Shown piece by piece: positions 7,601-16,370 of a DNA stretch of 64,000 nucleotides. Under the pieces are notes generated by a model. It worked only from the letters and a program-made list of their open reading frames with translations, was not told the origin of the DNA and searched no databases. The stretch lies in assembly GCA_963763855.1 (NCBI GenBank), contig CAVXPU010000008.1:1-64000 (forward strand). Reading direction: 5' to 3'. Position 1 is the first letter of the stretch, and every line of letters starts with the position of its first letter. The translations under genes were made by a program, and so were the position numbers. The stretch comes from JAIBCC01 sp963763855. Its GTDB lineage: Bacteria; Acidobacteriota; Blastocatellia; Pyrinomonadales; Pyrinomonadaceae.

Positions 7601-9036
7601 TACTTATAAACCAAATATTTATCCTTCACATCTGCATATTTCAGAGAAAAAACGTCTTTAACGTAGTTTTGATAAACTTTCCACGGTGCTTTTGAGCCTT
7701 GTTTCGGCATAATGTCGCCGGCACGGAGAATGTAACCCGGTGTGAAATCTAAAAGCGGTTCGGATTTCATATTTTCATAGTCGAATTGCGGCGTGCAGAC
7801 GGAGAAATTATTCTCCTTCATATGATTCAAAACTCGTGCGACAAATTGGCAGTTTAAATCACATTTCAGAGTCCAAGAAGCATTCGTATAACCGATTGCG
7901 ATCGCAAAATTTGGGATGTCGCTCAGCATAACTCCTTTGTATGCATGCATTTTGCCTGTTTCAATCGTTTTATCGTCAATGCTAATTTTCATTCCGCCAA
8001 AAAGCTGAACGCTCAGACCTGTCGCAGTTACAACAATATCTGCGGGCAGAGTTTCGCCTGAATTTAGTTCGATTCCGTTTGCTTGAAACGACTTTATTTT
8101 GTCGGTAACAATTGCGGCTTTTCCGCTTTTCATCGCCTCAAACATATCGTTATCCGGCACGAGACAAAGCCTTTGATCCCAAGGATTATACGCCGGATCA
8201 AAATGGCGATCTTCGTATTTTTCGCCCAACGTTTTATTGATCTGCTTTTTCAAAAAATTCCTGACAGCGTTTGGATATTTGCGTGAAAACGTGTAAAAAC
8301 CAATGCCGAAAAGGATATTTTTCCAACGGATAATATTGTGGGCGAATTGAGCCGGAAGCATGCGTTTGAGAAAATTCGCGACCTTATCTTCACGCGGCAT
8401 GCTGGCAATAAACGTCGGCGAACGCTGGAGCATCGTCACGTGTTTCGCCTTCTTCGCAAGTTCCGGCACAAGCGTCACGGCGGTCGCACCGCTACCGATT
8501 ATAACGATGTTTTTGTCGGTATAATCAAGATTTTCGTCCCATTTTTGCGGATGAATTTTGATTCCGTTAAAGGCTTCGAGATTCGGAAAATCAGGTTCAT
8601 ATCCGTGTTCGTAATTGTAATATCCGCAACACGCGATTAGAAAATTACACTCGATTATCTCGCCCGTTGATAGCTCAAGCGTCCATTTTTTATCGCCAGA
8701 ATTCCACGCAGAAGAAATAATCTGTTTATTAAACTGAATATGATCGCGGATTTTGAATTTATCGGCAGTTTCGTTGATGTATTTTACAATCGCAGGACCA
8801 TCAGCAATCGCCTGCGGATCTTTCCAAGGGCTAAACGGAAATCCGAACGTATACATATCCGAATCCGAACGAATTCCCGGGTATTTAAACAAATCCCAAG
8901 TTCCGCCAATTGCCGAACGACCTTCGATAATCGCAAAACTTAGGTTAGGGCATTTATCCTTTAAATGATAGCCTGCACCGATTCCCGAAAGTCCGGCACC
9001 GATGATGATTACATCGTATGATTTTTTGTTGCTCAT
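7600..9036 (-). CDS. Flavin monooxygenase, Baeyer-Villiger type
   Basis: 478 residues. The N-terminal FAD-binding Rossmann motif is VIIIGAGLSGIGAGYHL. The GGTWDLFKYPGIRSDSDMYT segment is typical of flavin monooxygenases. The Baeyer-Villiger fingerprint FxGxxxHxxxW is present as FNGIKIHPQKW near residue 155, followed by the second, NADPH-binding Rossmann motif (VIIGSGATAVTLVPEL). Known relatives oxidise ketones, amines or other small organics using NADPH and O2; the substrate here is unknown. The protein is cytosolic with no signal peptide, and no pathway partner lies next to it. Confidence 0.85.
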   Translation of the reverse strand: MSNKKSYDVIIIGAGLSGIGAGYHLKDKCPNLSFAIIEGRSAIGGTWDLFKYPGIRSDSDMYTFGFPFSPWKDPQAIADGPAIVKYINETADKFKIRDHIQFNKQIISSAWNSGDKKWTLELSTGEIIECNFLIACCGYYNYEHGYEPDFPNLEAFNGIKIHPQKWDENLDYTDKNIVIIGSGATAVTLVPELAKKAKHVTMLQRSPTFIASMPREDKVANFLKRMLPAQFAHNIIRWKNILFGIGFYTFSRKYPNAVRNFLKKQINKTLGEKYEDRHFDPAYNPWDQRLCLVPDNDMFEAMKSGKAAIVTDKIKSFQANGIELNSGETLPADIVVTATGLSVQLFGGMKISIDDKTIETGKMHAYKGVMLSDIPNFAIAIGYTNASWTLKCDLNCQFVARVLNHMKENNFSVCTPQFDYENMKSEPLLDFTPGYILRAGDIMPKQGSKAPWKVYQNYVKDVFSLKYADVKDKYLVYK

Positions 9037-9205
9037 TTTGTTGTTGCGGTAATTCTACAATAAAACGGCGGGATTATTGAATGGTGACGTAACACATGAT
9101 AGCAATGACACAAAATGCCAACAAAAGTGATTGAGGTAGATAAACGGTTTGTGCGTTTTCTTCAAGCGGAGAAGCTTATCTTGAGTAACACACAAAAATT
9201 GGATT

Positions 9206-10024
9206 TTAAGTGTCGTTTTGATTTTTGGGTATTATAAATTCAGTAGGTCGTCTCACTGGCGAAATGCCGTCATTTTCTTCCAACCATTGTATGTAAAAGT
9301 TTGTTTCTGATTCCATCATATTGATCGCAAATTCTATGCCCATAAAAACGATTACAAAATACATCACCCTTCTTTCAATAAAAAGAAAGTCAAATTCATG
9401 AAGAATTTCATATGGCTCTAAGTGGTTGACAACATCAATAAATCGATCTTCTTCCTCATAAATCCGTCGCTGGTGATACTTCCAATTTTTTTTATTACCT
9501 AACCTCACATAATTTCTGATTGGGTCCAACTCCTTTTCACTAGCAATATTATTAAGCCAACCGCTATCATGTGCAAATTTAAGTGCAAGAAACTCTAGTC
9601 CCATTTTTGCCAGAAAACGCGAAATCTGCGGATCGTTTTCTTCAGGCTGTCTTATAGTTGGAATTATTAAACTATTAATCTTGCCGGTTTTAATTAGGTT
9701 AATAATATGTTCATCTTTTGGGTCAAAAATAAAACCTTTTTCATCAAGCCGAATATCAGCCCAACCCCCGTCTTTGTGAGGAAATAACGCTTTACCAGGG
9801 ACAAGACGTCCTCGTTTAGATCGGATAAAATTTCGGTGTCGCATGTTTTTAAAGTATGGTTTTTCTAACACTGGTTGCTCGATCTTTGAAGCAAAGTAAT
9901 TGTTACATTTGTCACACACGATTCCTTTGGGAAGACAATGGTCTGTGTTTCCCAAAGATTCTGGAACGATGTGCTCGACACTTTTTGAGTCGTCAGAGAC
10001 TTTTTTGCAAAATATGCAATTCAT
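9206..10024 (-). CDS. HNH-type zinc-binding protein
   Basis: 272 residues from MNCIFCKK. The N-terminal third holds an HNH-like nuclease module: CIFCKK, then VEHIVPESLG with the His of the fold, then CDKCNNYFA. The two CxxC pairs would bind zinc. The rest is unrecognised and charged, with no membrane segment. Relatives of this module occur as stand-alone nucleases or defence components, but no partner is adjacent, so a role cannot be assigned. A frame extending 17 codons upstream exists; the shorter start places the CxxC at the N terminus as usual for this family. The 37-bp tail up to 10116 is non-coding apart from a beta-lactamase remnant. Confidence 0.65.
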   Translation of the reverse strand: MNCIFCKKVSDDSKSVEHIVPESLGNTDHCLPKGIVCDKCNNYFASKIEQPVLEKPYFKNMRHRNFIRSKRGRLVPGKALFPHKDGGWADIRLDEKGFIFDPKDEHIINLIKTGKINSLIIPTIRQPEENDPQISRFLAKMGLEFLALKFAHDSGWLNNIASEKELDPIRNYVRLGNKKNWKYHQRRIYEEEDRFIDVVNHLEPYEILHEFDFLFIERRVMYFVIVFMGIEFAINMMESETNFYIQWLEENDGISPVRRPTEFIIPKNQNDT

Positions 10025-10115
10025 TATCTGATGATTTATAGAAACTGTTTTTACGAATAACTTAAGCCTGCTCATTCAGAGCGAGGAAACAGTGACGCTA
10101 AATTTCATACTTTTT

Positions 10116-10178
10116 TTATTTTATCTTCGAAATAAAATAATCCCAAACAACTTTCCGAATATCCCTAATTATCTTCTC
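10116..10178 (-). pseudogene. Remnant of a beta-lactamase 3' end
   Basis: On the reverse strand it reads EKIIRDIRKVVWDYFISKIK followed by TAA. This matches the last residues of the intact class A beta-lactamase at 12281-13189 (EKIIADIGKAGWDYFIAKRE). At DNA level 10126-10178 aligns without gaps to about 12288-12340, roughly 85 percent identical by eye. The rest of that second gene is gone. The remnant overlaps the last codons of the small membrane protein gene (stop at 10169), so a deletion probably fused the two. Confidence 0.7.
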
Positions 10179-10549
10179 TTATTCAACGCAAAAATCATTG
10201 CCGAAGAAATAGCACACAGCACTAAAGCAGCAACAATAAGCGACGTTTCCTTTTGCAAAATCCCGATAAAAAAGTCGCCGACAAACATTATTAAAAAGAA
10301 GATATACGCGATAGTCAGCATCGGAATTGATCTTTTAAAGGTCGCAAAAGCAAAGATAAAACCGAGGGCAAATTGCCGCACAGCCCACATATAAACTACA
10401 TAAATCACGCCGTTTGCGGTAAGGTCAACCGTCTCCAACGTCGATTGCGGGGCAAAGCATAATGATAAACTTACGCCAATTTCCATTAACGCAAAAAGTC
10501 CGGAAACTATTAGTATCCATTTTGGCAAAGATTTTTGTTCTTCTGTCAT
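10169..10549 (-). CDS. Small four-helix membrane protein
   Basis: 126 residues with four predicted membrane segments (WILIVSGLFALMEIGVSLSL, VIYVVYMWAVRQFALGFIFA, LTIAYIFFLIMFVGDFFIG, LIVAALVLCAISSAMIFAL). The family is not identified with certainty; size and layout resemble small DUF4345-like inner-membrane proteins. The final residues NKRR and the stop lie in sequence shared with a beta-lactamase remnant, so the native C terminus may have been altered by a deletion. No operon partner. Confidence 0.55.
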   Translation of the reverse strand: MTEEQKSLPKWILIVSGLFALMEIGVSLSLCFAPQSTLETVDLTANGVIYVVYMWAVRQFALGFIFAFATFKRSIPMLTIAYIFFLIMFVGDFFIGILQKETSLIVAALVLCAISSAMIFALNKRR

Positions 10550-10582
10550 AATTTAAGTTTGTGTACTTTTCGTTCGGTAGGC

Positions 10583-10603
10583 ACAATTCTACAATAGAAT
10601 TGT
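10583..10603. repeat. Short perfect palindrome
   Basis: ACAATTCTA-CAA-TAGAATTGT upstream of both the membrane protein gene (reverse) and the IS5 remnant (forward). It could be an operator or a weak terminator; nothing in the sequence decides. Confidence 0.35.
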
Positions 10604-10650
10604 GAGTAGCTGAAAATTTAAGTGAGTTTGTTTAGGAAAATAGGTGCCTA

Positions 10651-11661
10651 TTGATGGCGAGTTGTGCTTTTCTTATTGCCCTCGTTGGGAAAGTTGTAAA
10701 GATCTTATCGGCGAGCATTTTGCTGCATGGGAAAGAAGTGCTAAGTGAAGATATATCGATAGATACGACGGTTCAACCAAAAAACATAACATATCCGACG
10801 GACACAAAATTGGCGGTTAAAATCATCGAAAAATGCAATCAATCCGCCGCCAAAGAAGACGTAAAACTGCGGCAAAGTTACAGGTTTACGGTCAAAGAAT
10901 TGTTGAAAGCGGCGAATTCAAGAAGCCCGAAACGAGCGTTGGAAAGACGAAAAGCGAGGCGAAAGATCAAGACGATTGCGGGGCGGCAAGTGCGGGATTT
11001 GGGTCGGAAATTAGGGGAAGAAAGTTTGCAGAAACATGCGGAGAAGTTGGAAATCTACGAGCGGGTTTTGAATCAAAAGCGAGAAGACAAGGATAAAATT
11101 TATTCGCTGCACGCATTAGAGGTCGGCTGCATTGCGAAAGGAAAAGCGGACAAAAAATTTGAATTCGGCAGCAAGGTATCGTTTGCGGTGGCACAAAAAA
11201 GCAACGTGATCTTAGCGGCAGTAAACTTCAAAGGCAACCCTCACGACAACAAAACATTAGACTTAACGCTCGCACAGCAAGAGCGGATAACAGGCGTGAG
11301 AGCAAAAAAAGCGTTTGTTGACCGGGGCTACAAAAGCCGGGAAATCGGCGGGACAAAAGTGCAAGTGCCGACCAATGGAGCAGGAAAAACAGCGTCGGAA
11401 AAGTTGAAATTAAGAAAGAATTTCCGCAGACGAGCGGCAATTGAACCAATCATCGGGCACGTGAAAAATGACTTTGGAATGGCAAAAAACTATCTCAAAG
11501 GCGAAATCGGCGACGCGATCAACGCAATTCTGGCAGCAAGTGCGTTCAATTTCAAAAGCTGGATGAAAAAAGCCGCCGAGAATGTTATTTTTGTCTTTAT
11601 TTGGCTAAAAGAATCACGGCGACAAATACAAAACATATCAAACTATTCCGCCGCTTATTGA
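10651..11661 (+). pseudogene. IS5-family transposase, 5'-truncated
   Basis: 336 codons in the open frame. The DDE core is clear: SIDTTVQPKNITYPTDTKLA (first Asp), AFVDRGYKSREIGG (second Asp), RRAAIEPIIGHVKNDFGM (catalytic Glu region) and the GDAINAILAASAFN tail. Relatives of this IS5 subgroup are about 100 residues longer, with an N-terminal DUF772 region that is absent; the apparent start MMASCAFLIALVGKV is not the family N terminus. No matching terminal inverted repeats were found around it, so this looks like a dead remnant. It ends shortly before a strong hairpin at 11711. Confidence 0.72.
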
Positions 11662-11710
11662 TTTATTAAGGAAGATAATTATCGAATTGAATTAAATGCT
11701 TTTCAAATTA

Positions 11711-11742
11711 AAAAGGCTTCAGCCAAATGACTGAAGCCTTTT
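11711..11742. terminator. Bidirectional hairpin terminator
   Basis: Perfect 12-bp stem AAAAGGCTTCAG / CTGAAGCCTTTT around the loop CCAAATGA, with A-rich and T-rich sides. It follows the IS5 remnant. The GGCTTCAGCC core also occurs inside the palindromic repeats at 12006 and 21659. Between here and 12005 I see no gene. Confidence 0.75.
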
Positions 11743-12005
11743 AATCTTTCACTTAGTTACGTTGCCCAAAGGACAAGAGGCTTTACTAAGCACTACACAG
11801 TTATGATGTTATTATAGCCCGCCCAAGTCGTCAATTCTTTTTATCTTCGCAAGCTGTGGATAGTTTTGATTTGTTGATCTCGACCATCTTCCTGATATTG
11901 GCAAGATGGTTATGTGTCTCTAATTCGAAACAGGCAAAACGCGGACGGCATTCGATAATTGAGTTGAATATATTTAAAGAACGTGACAGTTAAAAATTGT
12001 CTTAT

Positions 12006-12197
12006 ATGAATTGCCGTCTGCTTTAGCTGACGGACGTTTTGAAAAGGATTCGGCTTTAGCCAAACTAAAAAGAGTGAATTTCCTTAACGCTTTAGCACGA
12101 GTTCCGCTGAAGCGATATGGAATGTTTTTGCACAAATTTGGCTGAAGCCTTTGCCAGAAGAATCCTTGTCCGTCAGCTAAAGCAGACGGCAATTCAT
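12006..12197. repeat. Palindromic MITE-like repeat, copy A
   Basis: 192 bp with near-perfect 29-bp terminal inverted repeats: it begins ATGAATTGCCGTCTGCTTTA, ends with the reverse complement, and each arm runs on into GCTGACGGAC. Inner weaker repeats of the GGCTTTAGCC / GGCTGAAGCC type are nested inside. There is no coding potential. The same termini and inner layout occur at 21659-21848. The surrounding non-coding stretch 11743-12280 otherwise shows nothing. Confidence 0.8.
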
Positions 12198-12280
12198 AAG
12201 TCATAGGCTTTCTCTTGTTTAGTTGATTATCTAAGCTGTGACTGACCCAAACTCTCCAGATAATACTGAGTTTGCGGACT

Positions 12281-13189
12281 TTATTCTCTCTTCGCTATAA
12301 AATAATCCCAACCAGCCTTCCCAATATCCGCAATTATCTTCTCATTGGTATCGGCATTTTCCTTTGAATCCGTAACAAAAACGCTGATGAAAAAATGCTC
12401 TCCATTTGGCAGAAATACAACGCCAATATCATTGACGGCGGCGGTGATTCGTGTTTGTTTGTTTACTCCTGAAGAACCTGTTTTGTGTGCGACGACAGTA
12501 TTTTCGGGCAATTGTCCTTTTAGCCTGTTTACGCCGGTTTCGGTTTCACGCATTACTTTCCAAATGAAATCGTAACTTTTTTGAGAAAGCAGCTTTTTCT
12601 TGTTGTCGTAAAATGCTGATAGCACTTTGTTTGCGGCTTTTGGAGTTGTCCAATTTTGAAATTGTAAATCCCAATTATTCTGCATTACCTCTTCGTTGAT
12701 TTTTATCGAAATATCTTTGAACTTATTTTTTGCAAAATATTTTTCAACTTTTTCGGGTCCGCCAAGCAGCCTTAACAAAACTTCGCAACCCACATTATCA
12801 CTAGCAGAAACCGTGTATTCCAATAGCTCAGCAATCGTAAGAGTCGCTCCTTCAGGATATTTGTCCCTGATCGGGCTGTAAAGTCCCGGCAAAAGGTCTT
12901 TTTTCTGAATCTCGATTTTTTGGTCAAGCGAAAATTTGCCTTTATCAATTTCGGAGAGCATCAATAATCCTATATGAAACTTAAAAACGCTTTGCATCGG
13001 GAAACGTTTTTTACCGTTTATGGATAGAATCCCTTTTCCGCGACTATCGGCAATCGAAACGCCGACAACCGCGTTTTTGGCTGAAACAATTTGCTGTATT
13101 TTGTCGCGTAAAAAATCTTTCGTTTGAGCAAATGTTTGATTAACAATAAATAAATATAGAATTGCGGTTAGGTAAAGTAGTTTATTCAT
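12281..13189 (-). CDS. Class A beta-lactamase
   Basis: 302 residues with signal peptide (MNKLLYLTAILYLFIVNQTFAQ). All class A motifs are present: SVFK at 67-70 with the nucleophilic Ser and Lys, SDN at 130-132, the omega-loop Glu at 166 (KINEEVM), and KTG at 236-238 (HKTGSSG). The QFQNWTTPKAAN omega-loop segment places it in the PER/VEB/CfxA/CblA-like subclass A2. It should hydrolyse beta-lactams in the periplasm; the spectrum cannot be read from sequence. The ATG overlaps the stop of the upstream GrpB gene (ATGAATAA), implying translational coupling. No AmpR-like regulator is adjacent. It lies inside the IS4-inverted segment, so it is potentially mobile by composite transposition. Confidence 0.92.
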   Translation of the reverse strand: MNKLLYLTAILYLFIVNQTFAQTKDFLRDKIQQIVSAKNAVVGVSIADSRGKGILSINGKKRFPMQSVFKFHIGLLMLSEIDKGKFSLDQKIEIQKKDLLPGLYSPIRDKYPEGATLTIAELLEYTVSASDNVGCEVLLRLLGGPEKVEKYFAKNKFKDISIKINEEVMQNNWDLQFQNWTTPKAANKVLSAFYDNKKKLLSQKSYDFIWKVMRETETGVNRLKGQLPENTVVAHKTGSSGVNKQTRITAAVNDIGVVFLPNGEHFFISVFVTDSKENADTNEKIIADIGKAGWDYFIAKRE

Positions 13190-13754
13190 GGTTTTTGTCT
13201 TTCTTGGCTTTTGCAATCACGCTGTCAATAAATTCCCTTGCTTTTACTTCTTTCAATTCTGCGTATTTCTTTTTGTCTTGATTAGCTTCATCAGCAATTT
13301 TAAACTTCAAATTCTGATATTCGTTTCTCGCGTCTTCATTTGCAATCAAATAATCTCTGAACAATATATGCTTTCGCAATTCTTCGCTATCGGAAGGGCA
13401 AACGTAAAGATGATGTGTTATCGCATCTAAAATATTGTGATTAAATGATTTAACTCGCTTAAAAACTTCACGGCTTGGGATTCCCTGATCGCCATTGTGG
13501 TAATATCCAATACTCTCGAGTCGAGATTTTACTAAATCAAACGACTGATAGTTATCGATAATTATATCAATATCAATAATCGGTTTTGCCGCTAATCCGG
13601 GAATAGATGTGCTGCCGACGTGTTCGATTGAAACTTCCAGATTTAATAGAGCTTGACTGATTACTTCGCGTATTTTGCTGAAGTCTTTTATCCAGCTCTC
13701 TTTGTATTCGCAAATCAGCATAAGCTCTCGTTTTCGCAAATCATATTTTGACAT
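13182..13754 (-). CDS. GrpB-family nucleotidyltransferase-like protein
   Basis: 190 residues of the GrpB/UPF0157 family, a nucleotidyltransferase-fold group. The hallmark is EHVGSTSIPGLAAKPIIDID around residues 43-62 with the GS motif and paired Asp residues, followed by a conserved HHLYVCP. The C-terminal third is a lysine-rich helix. Relatives are often stand-alone and of unsettled function; some are fused to dephospho-CoA kinase. Its last codons overlap the start of the beta-lactamase gene by 8 bp, so both are translated from one message. Cytosolic. Confidence 0.85.
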   Translation of the reverse strand: MSKYDLRKRELMLICEYKESWIKDFSKIREVISQALLNLEVSIEHVGSTSIPGLAAKPIIDIDIIIDNYQSFDLVKSRLESIGYYHNGDQGIPSREVFKRVKSFNHNILDAITHHLYVCPSDSEELRKHILFRDYLIANEDARNEYQNLKFKIADEANQDKKKYAELKEVKAREFIDSVIAKAKKDKNHE

Positions 13755-13857
13755 ACTTTGGTTTGAAGCGAAAAAGCAACCAAAATATTTGGGAATTTTG
13801 CATGTAATTATTAAGGATAAATTGCAACAAAACCCGTAAAATGCTACGTTTTGTTCT

Positions 13858-16293
13858 ATGAAAAATCAGTTTCGTGTTTTGGCAAGTGCTTGTGTCTTGT
13901 TGCTGTTGGCGACCTCCATTTTCGGACAATGGACTAATCGTTATCCGAAGTTGGCGAATGTTTCGCATCACGTTTATCTCGAAGGGTTTAATTTGCCGAC
14001 GATGAACGCTGGAGCGACTGATCCGGGTGTTTCGCCTGATAATCGCTCTTTGGCATTTGCGGCTCGTGGTTGGATTTGGGTAATGGATTTAAATTCGCGT
14101 GAAGCCAAACGTGTGACGAAAACGAGTGCCGTTGACGCACGCCCAACCTGGTCGCCCGATGGAAAACAGATCGCGTTTGTGCGGGACAATTCGCGGGATA
14201 CGAGTATCGTTTTGCTCAATTTGGCAAACGGAAAAGAAAAGGTTTTGGTTGATTCGCCGGCAATTGATCTTGATCCGTGTTTTTCGCCTGACGGAAAAAT
14301 CGTCTATTACAGTTCGGCTGAAAGCGGCGATTTGGATTTGTGGCAAATTGAACTCGCGACGGATGCGAAAAAGCGTTTGACGTCCGATCGCGGACAAGAA
14401 ATGATGCCACAACCTTTTCCCGATAATTCTGGCGTTTTTTATTTGGCAAAAGTTTCCGGCAGTTCTGATACGATTCAGACTTTGAATTTTAAGGATAACG
14501 CAAAAAAAGTTTTTCGGGACGAAGGTATCGCGTCTAATATGCGTCCGGCGTTGGCTAAAGACGGCAAAAATTATGCAGTAAATATTCCGATGCAAGACCG
14601 TTGGCAATTGTGGTTGGCGGATTTGCGTGGGCAACTACCGATTCAGATTGCGGCAAATGCACGTTATCCGCAAATGCCGACGTGGAGTGCGGACGGGGCT
14701 TATGTCTATTACGCCGAACCTGATGCGAACGAACGGTTTAGCGTTTACCGCATTAAATCAACGGGCGGAGAATCGGAAGATGTTTCACCGAAATCGTGGA
14801 ATTGGGGCGAGCCGACAAACCGTGTAATTATCAAAACTCGCCCAACAAATTCAAACAAAAACATAGCGGCAAGATTGGTTGTAACAAGCAACGGACATCC
14901 TGTTTTACCCGAAACAGGGTTTGCCAGATTTGATGGGCAGAATGGGCAAGTTTATTTTTACACATCGGGAGTGATCACGGTTGAAGTTCCGGCGGGCGAG
15001 CTTAAAGTTCAGGCGACACAAGGGTTTGCCACTTCGTTGGTGACAACAACGAAACCGATTCAGGCGGGCAAATCATCCGAACTTTCGCTTGAAATACCTG
15101 CTCCGCTTTGGAATCCTGCAACAGATGGATGGTATTCCGCAGATCTACATTCACATCTCAATTACGGCGGTCCATATCTGCTCACGCCGGAAGACCTTGT
15201 GCTTGATATGCAGGGCGAAACGCTCGATTTAAACACGCCGCAACTTGCAAACTTGCACACCCGTTTTAATGATGTTGAATGGTGGAATTGGCGAAAAACG
15301 ACTTTGCCGCAAATCCATTTTGCCCAAGAAGTTCGCTCGCATTTTCTCGGTCACGTCAGTGTTGTTGGTGCGGATTCGCTCTTTTTCCCCTGGTATAACG
15401 GTCCGGGTTATCCGGTTTATAGCCAGATTGATTTGCCGAATTCCAACGCTTTGCAGTTTGCCCGAAATCACGGCGGAATGAATTCGTATGTGCACCCGGT
15501 TTCAAACAATAATCCGTTTCCGACGAATGGCGAACCAGTCGGTTTGCCGCTCGAACTTGTGCCTGATGCGTTGCTCGGAGATGTTGACACGCTCGAAATC
15601 GCTTGTTTGTGGAGCGATGAAATCGGGACGAGTGAGGCATGGTATCGGCTTCTAAATCTTGGCGTGCCGATTGCCCCGAGTGCAGGCAGCGACACGATGC
15701 AAAACCTTTATCGCACAATTCCCATCGGCTCAACGCGAGTTTATGCCAAACCTGTTGGAGCGATGAATCTGAAAAATTTTCTGGCTGCGGTCAAAAAAGG
15801 AAAGAGTTTTGTAACCAATGGTCCGCTGATGAAATTTTCGGTAAATGGAAAAGAATCAGGCGAGATAATCACGGCAACAAACGGTCAGTCGGTTGATTTC
15901 AAAATCGAAGCATTTTCGCCGAATACGGTCGAAAAAGTGGAAATTATTGTCAACGGGAAAATCGCTTGGAGTGGCACAGGTTTCAACGGTAAACAAACAT
16001 TCACAGGCAAAATCAACATTCCAAACGGCGGATGGATGGCGGCACGAATCTACGGCGGCACAGTTAAGCCACCGTTCGCCGATAGCTACCCATTCGCTCA
16101 TTCAGCACCTATTTGGTTCAACAAAATCGGCAGCACGGACGCGACAAGTGCGAAAACTTCCGCAGAGGATTTACTCAGATGGATGGACGTTGCCGAAAGA
16201 AGAATGAACCAGGCTTACGAAGGTTCAAAGGTAGAAAATTTACGAAAACGCTTTGCGGATGCACGGAAGATTTTGGAAGCGAAGGCGAGGTAA
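13858..16293 (+). CDS. TolB propeller fused to CehA/PHP-type metallohydrolase
   Basis: 811 residues, secreted (MKNQFRVLASACVLLLLATSIFGQ). The N-terminal half is a TolB/WD40-like propeller with repeated DPGVSPDNRSLAFAARG, ARPTWSPDGKQIAFVRD and DPCFSPDGKIVYYSS units. A linker beta domain follows (about residues 310-415). The C-terminal half is a PHP-like metallohydrolase of the CehA/McbA type: WYSADLHSHLNYGG with the metal-binding His pair, NSYVHPVSNNNPFP, and SAGSDTMQN near residue 610. Relatives include carbaryl hydrolase; a substrate here cannot be named. The last 150 residues are a beta-rich domain and a helical tail. The gene stands alone and reads toward the second IS4 copy. Confidence 0.8.
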   Translation: MKNQFRVLASACVLLLLATSIFGQWTNRYPKLANVSHHVYLEGFNLPTMNAGATDPGVSPDNRSLAFAARGWIWVMDLNSREAKRVTKTSAVDARPTWSPDGKQIAFVRDNSRDTSIVLLNLANGKEKVLVDSPAIDLDPCFSPDGKIVYYSSAESGDLDLWQIELATDAKKRLTSDRGQEMMPQPFPDNSGVFYLAKVSGSSDTIQTLNFKDNAKKVFRDEGIASNMRPALAKDGKNYAVNIPMQDRWQLWLADLRGQLPIQIAANARYPQMPTWSADGAYVYYAEPDANERFSVYRIKSTGGESEDVSPKSWNWGEPTNRVIIKTRPTNSNKNIAARLVVTSNGHPVLPETGFARFDGQNGQVYFYTSGVITVEVPAGELKVQATQGFATSLVTTTKPIQAGKSSELSLEIPAPLWNPATDGWYSADLHSHLNYGGPYLLTPEDLVLDMQGETLDLNTPQLANLHTRFNDVEWWNWRKTTLPQIHFAQEVRSHFLGHVSVVGADSLFFPWYNGPGYPVYSQIDLPNSNALQFARNHGGMNSYVHPVSNNNPFPTNGEPVGLPLELVPDALLGDVDTLEIACLWSDEIGTSEAWYRLLNLGVPIAPSAGSDTMQNLYRTIPIGSTRVYAKPVGAMNLKNFLAAVKKGKSFVTNGPLMKFSVNGKESGEIITATNGQSVDFKIEAFSPNTVEKVEIIVNGKIAWSGTGFNGKQTFTGKINIPNGGWMAARIYGGTVKPPFADSYPFAHSAPIWFNKIGSTDATSAKTSAEDLLRWMDVAERRMNQAYEGSKVENLRKRFADARKILEAKAR

Positions 16294-16370
16294 AGAGGAG
16301 CGAGACTATTTATCCCAAAGATTTAGAATTGAAACTTTCGAGTTTTGAAAGTTCTTTACATTTCGGGTAA

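Larger units (their letters stand above)
5356..16370. other. Segment inverted between two IS4 copies
   Basis: An 11-kb block lying between oppositely oriented IS4 copies. The left flank of copy 1 (TTACCCGAA, 4046-4054) matches, in reverse complement, the left flank of copy 2 (16362-16370). The right flank of copy 1 (AACTAATTT, 5356-5364) matches, in reverse complement, the right flank of copy 2 (AAATTAGTT, 17673-17681). Exchanged 9-bp target duplications are the expected footprint of homologous recombination between inverted IS copies. The two halves of a lipoprotein gene at the outer edges also rejoin in frame after re-inversion. Confidence 0.92.

Noticed and set aside
10092..10394. Forward ORF of 100 codons
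   Set aside because: Antisense to the small membrane protein gene, whose hydrophobic profile is convincing.
15229..15896. Several ORFs in other frames of the TolB/CehA gene
   Set aside because: Shadows within a long, well-supported coding frame.
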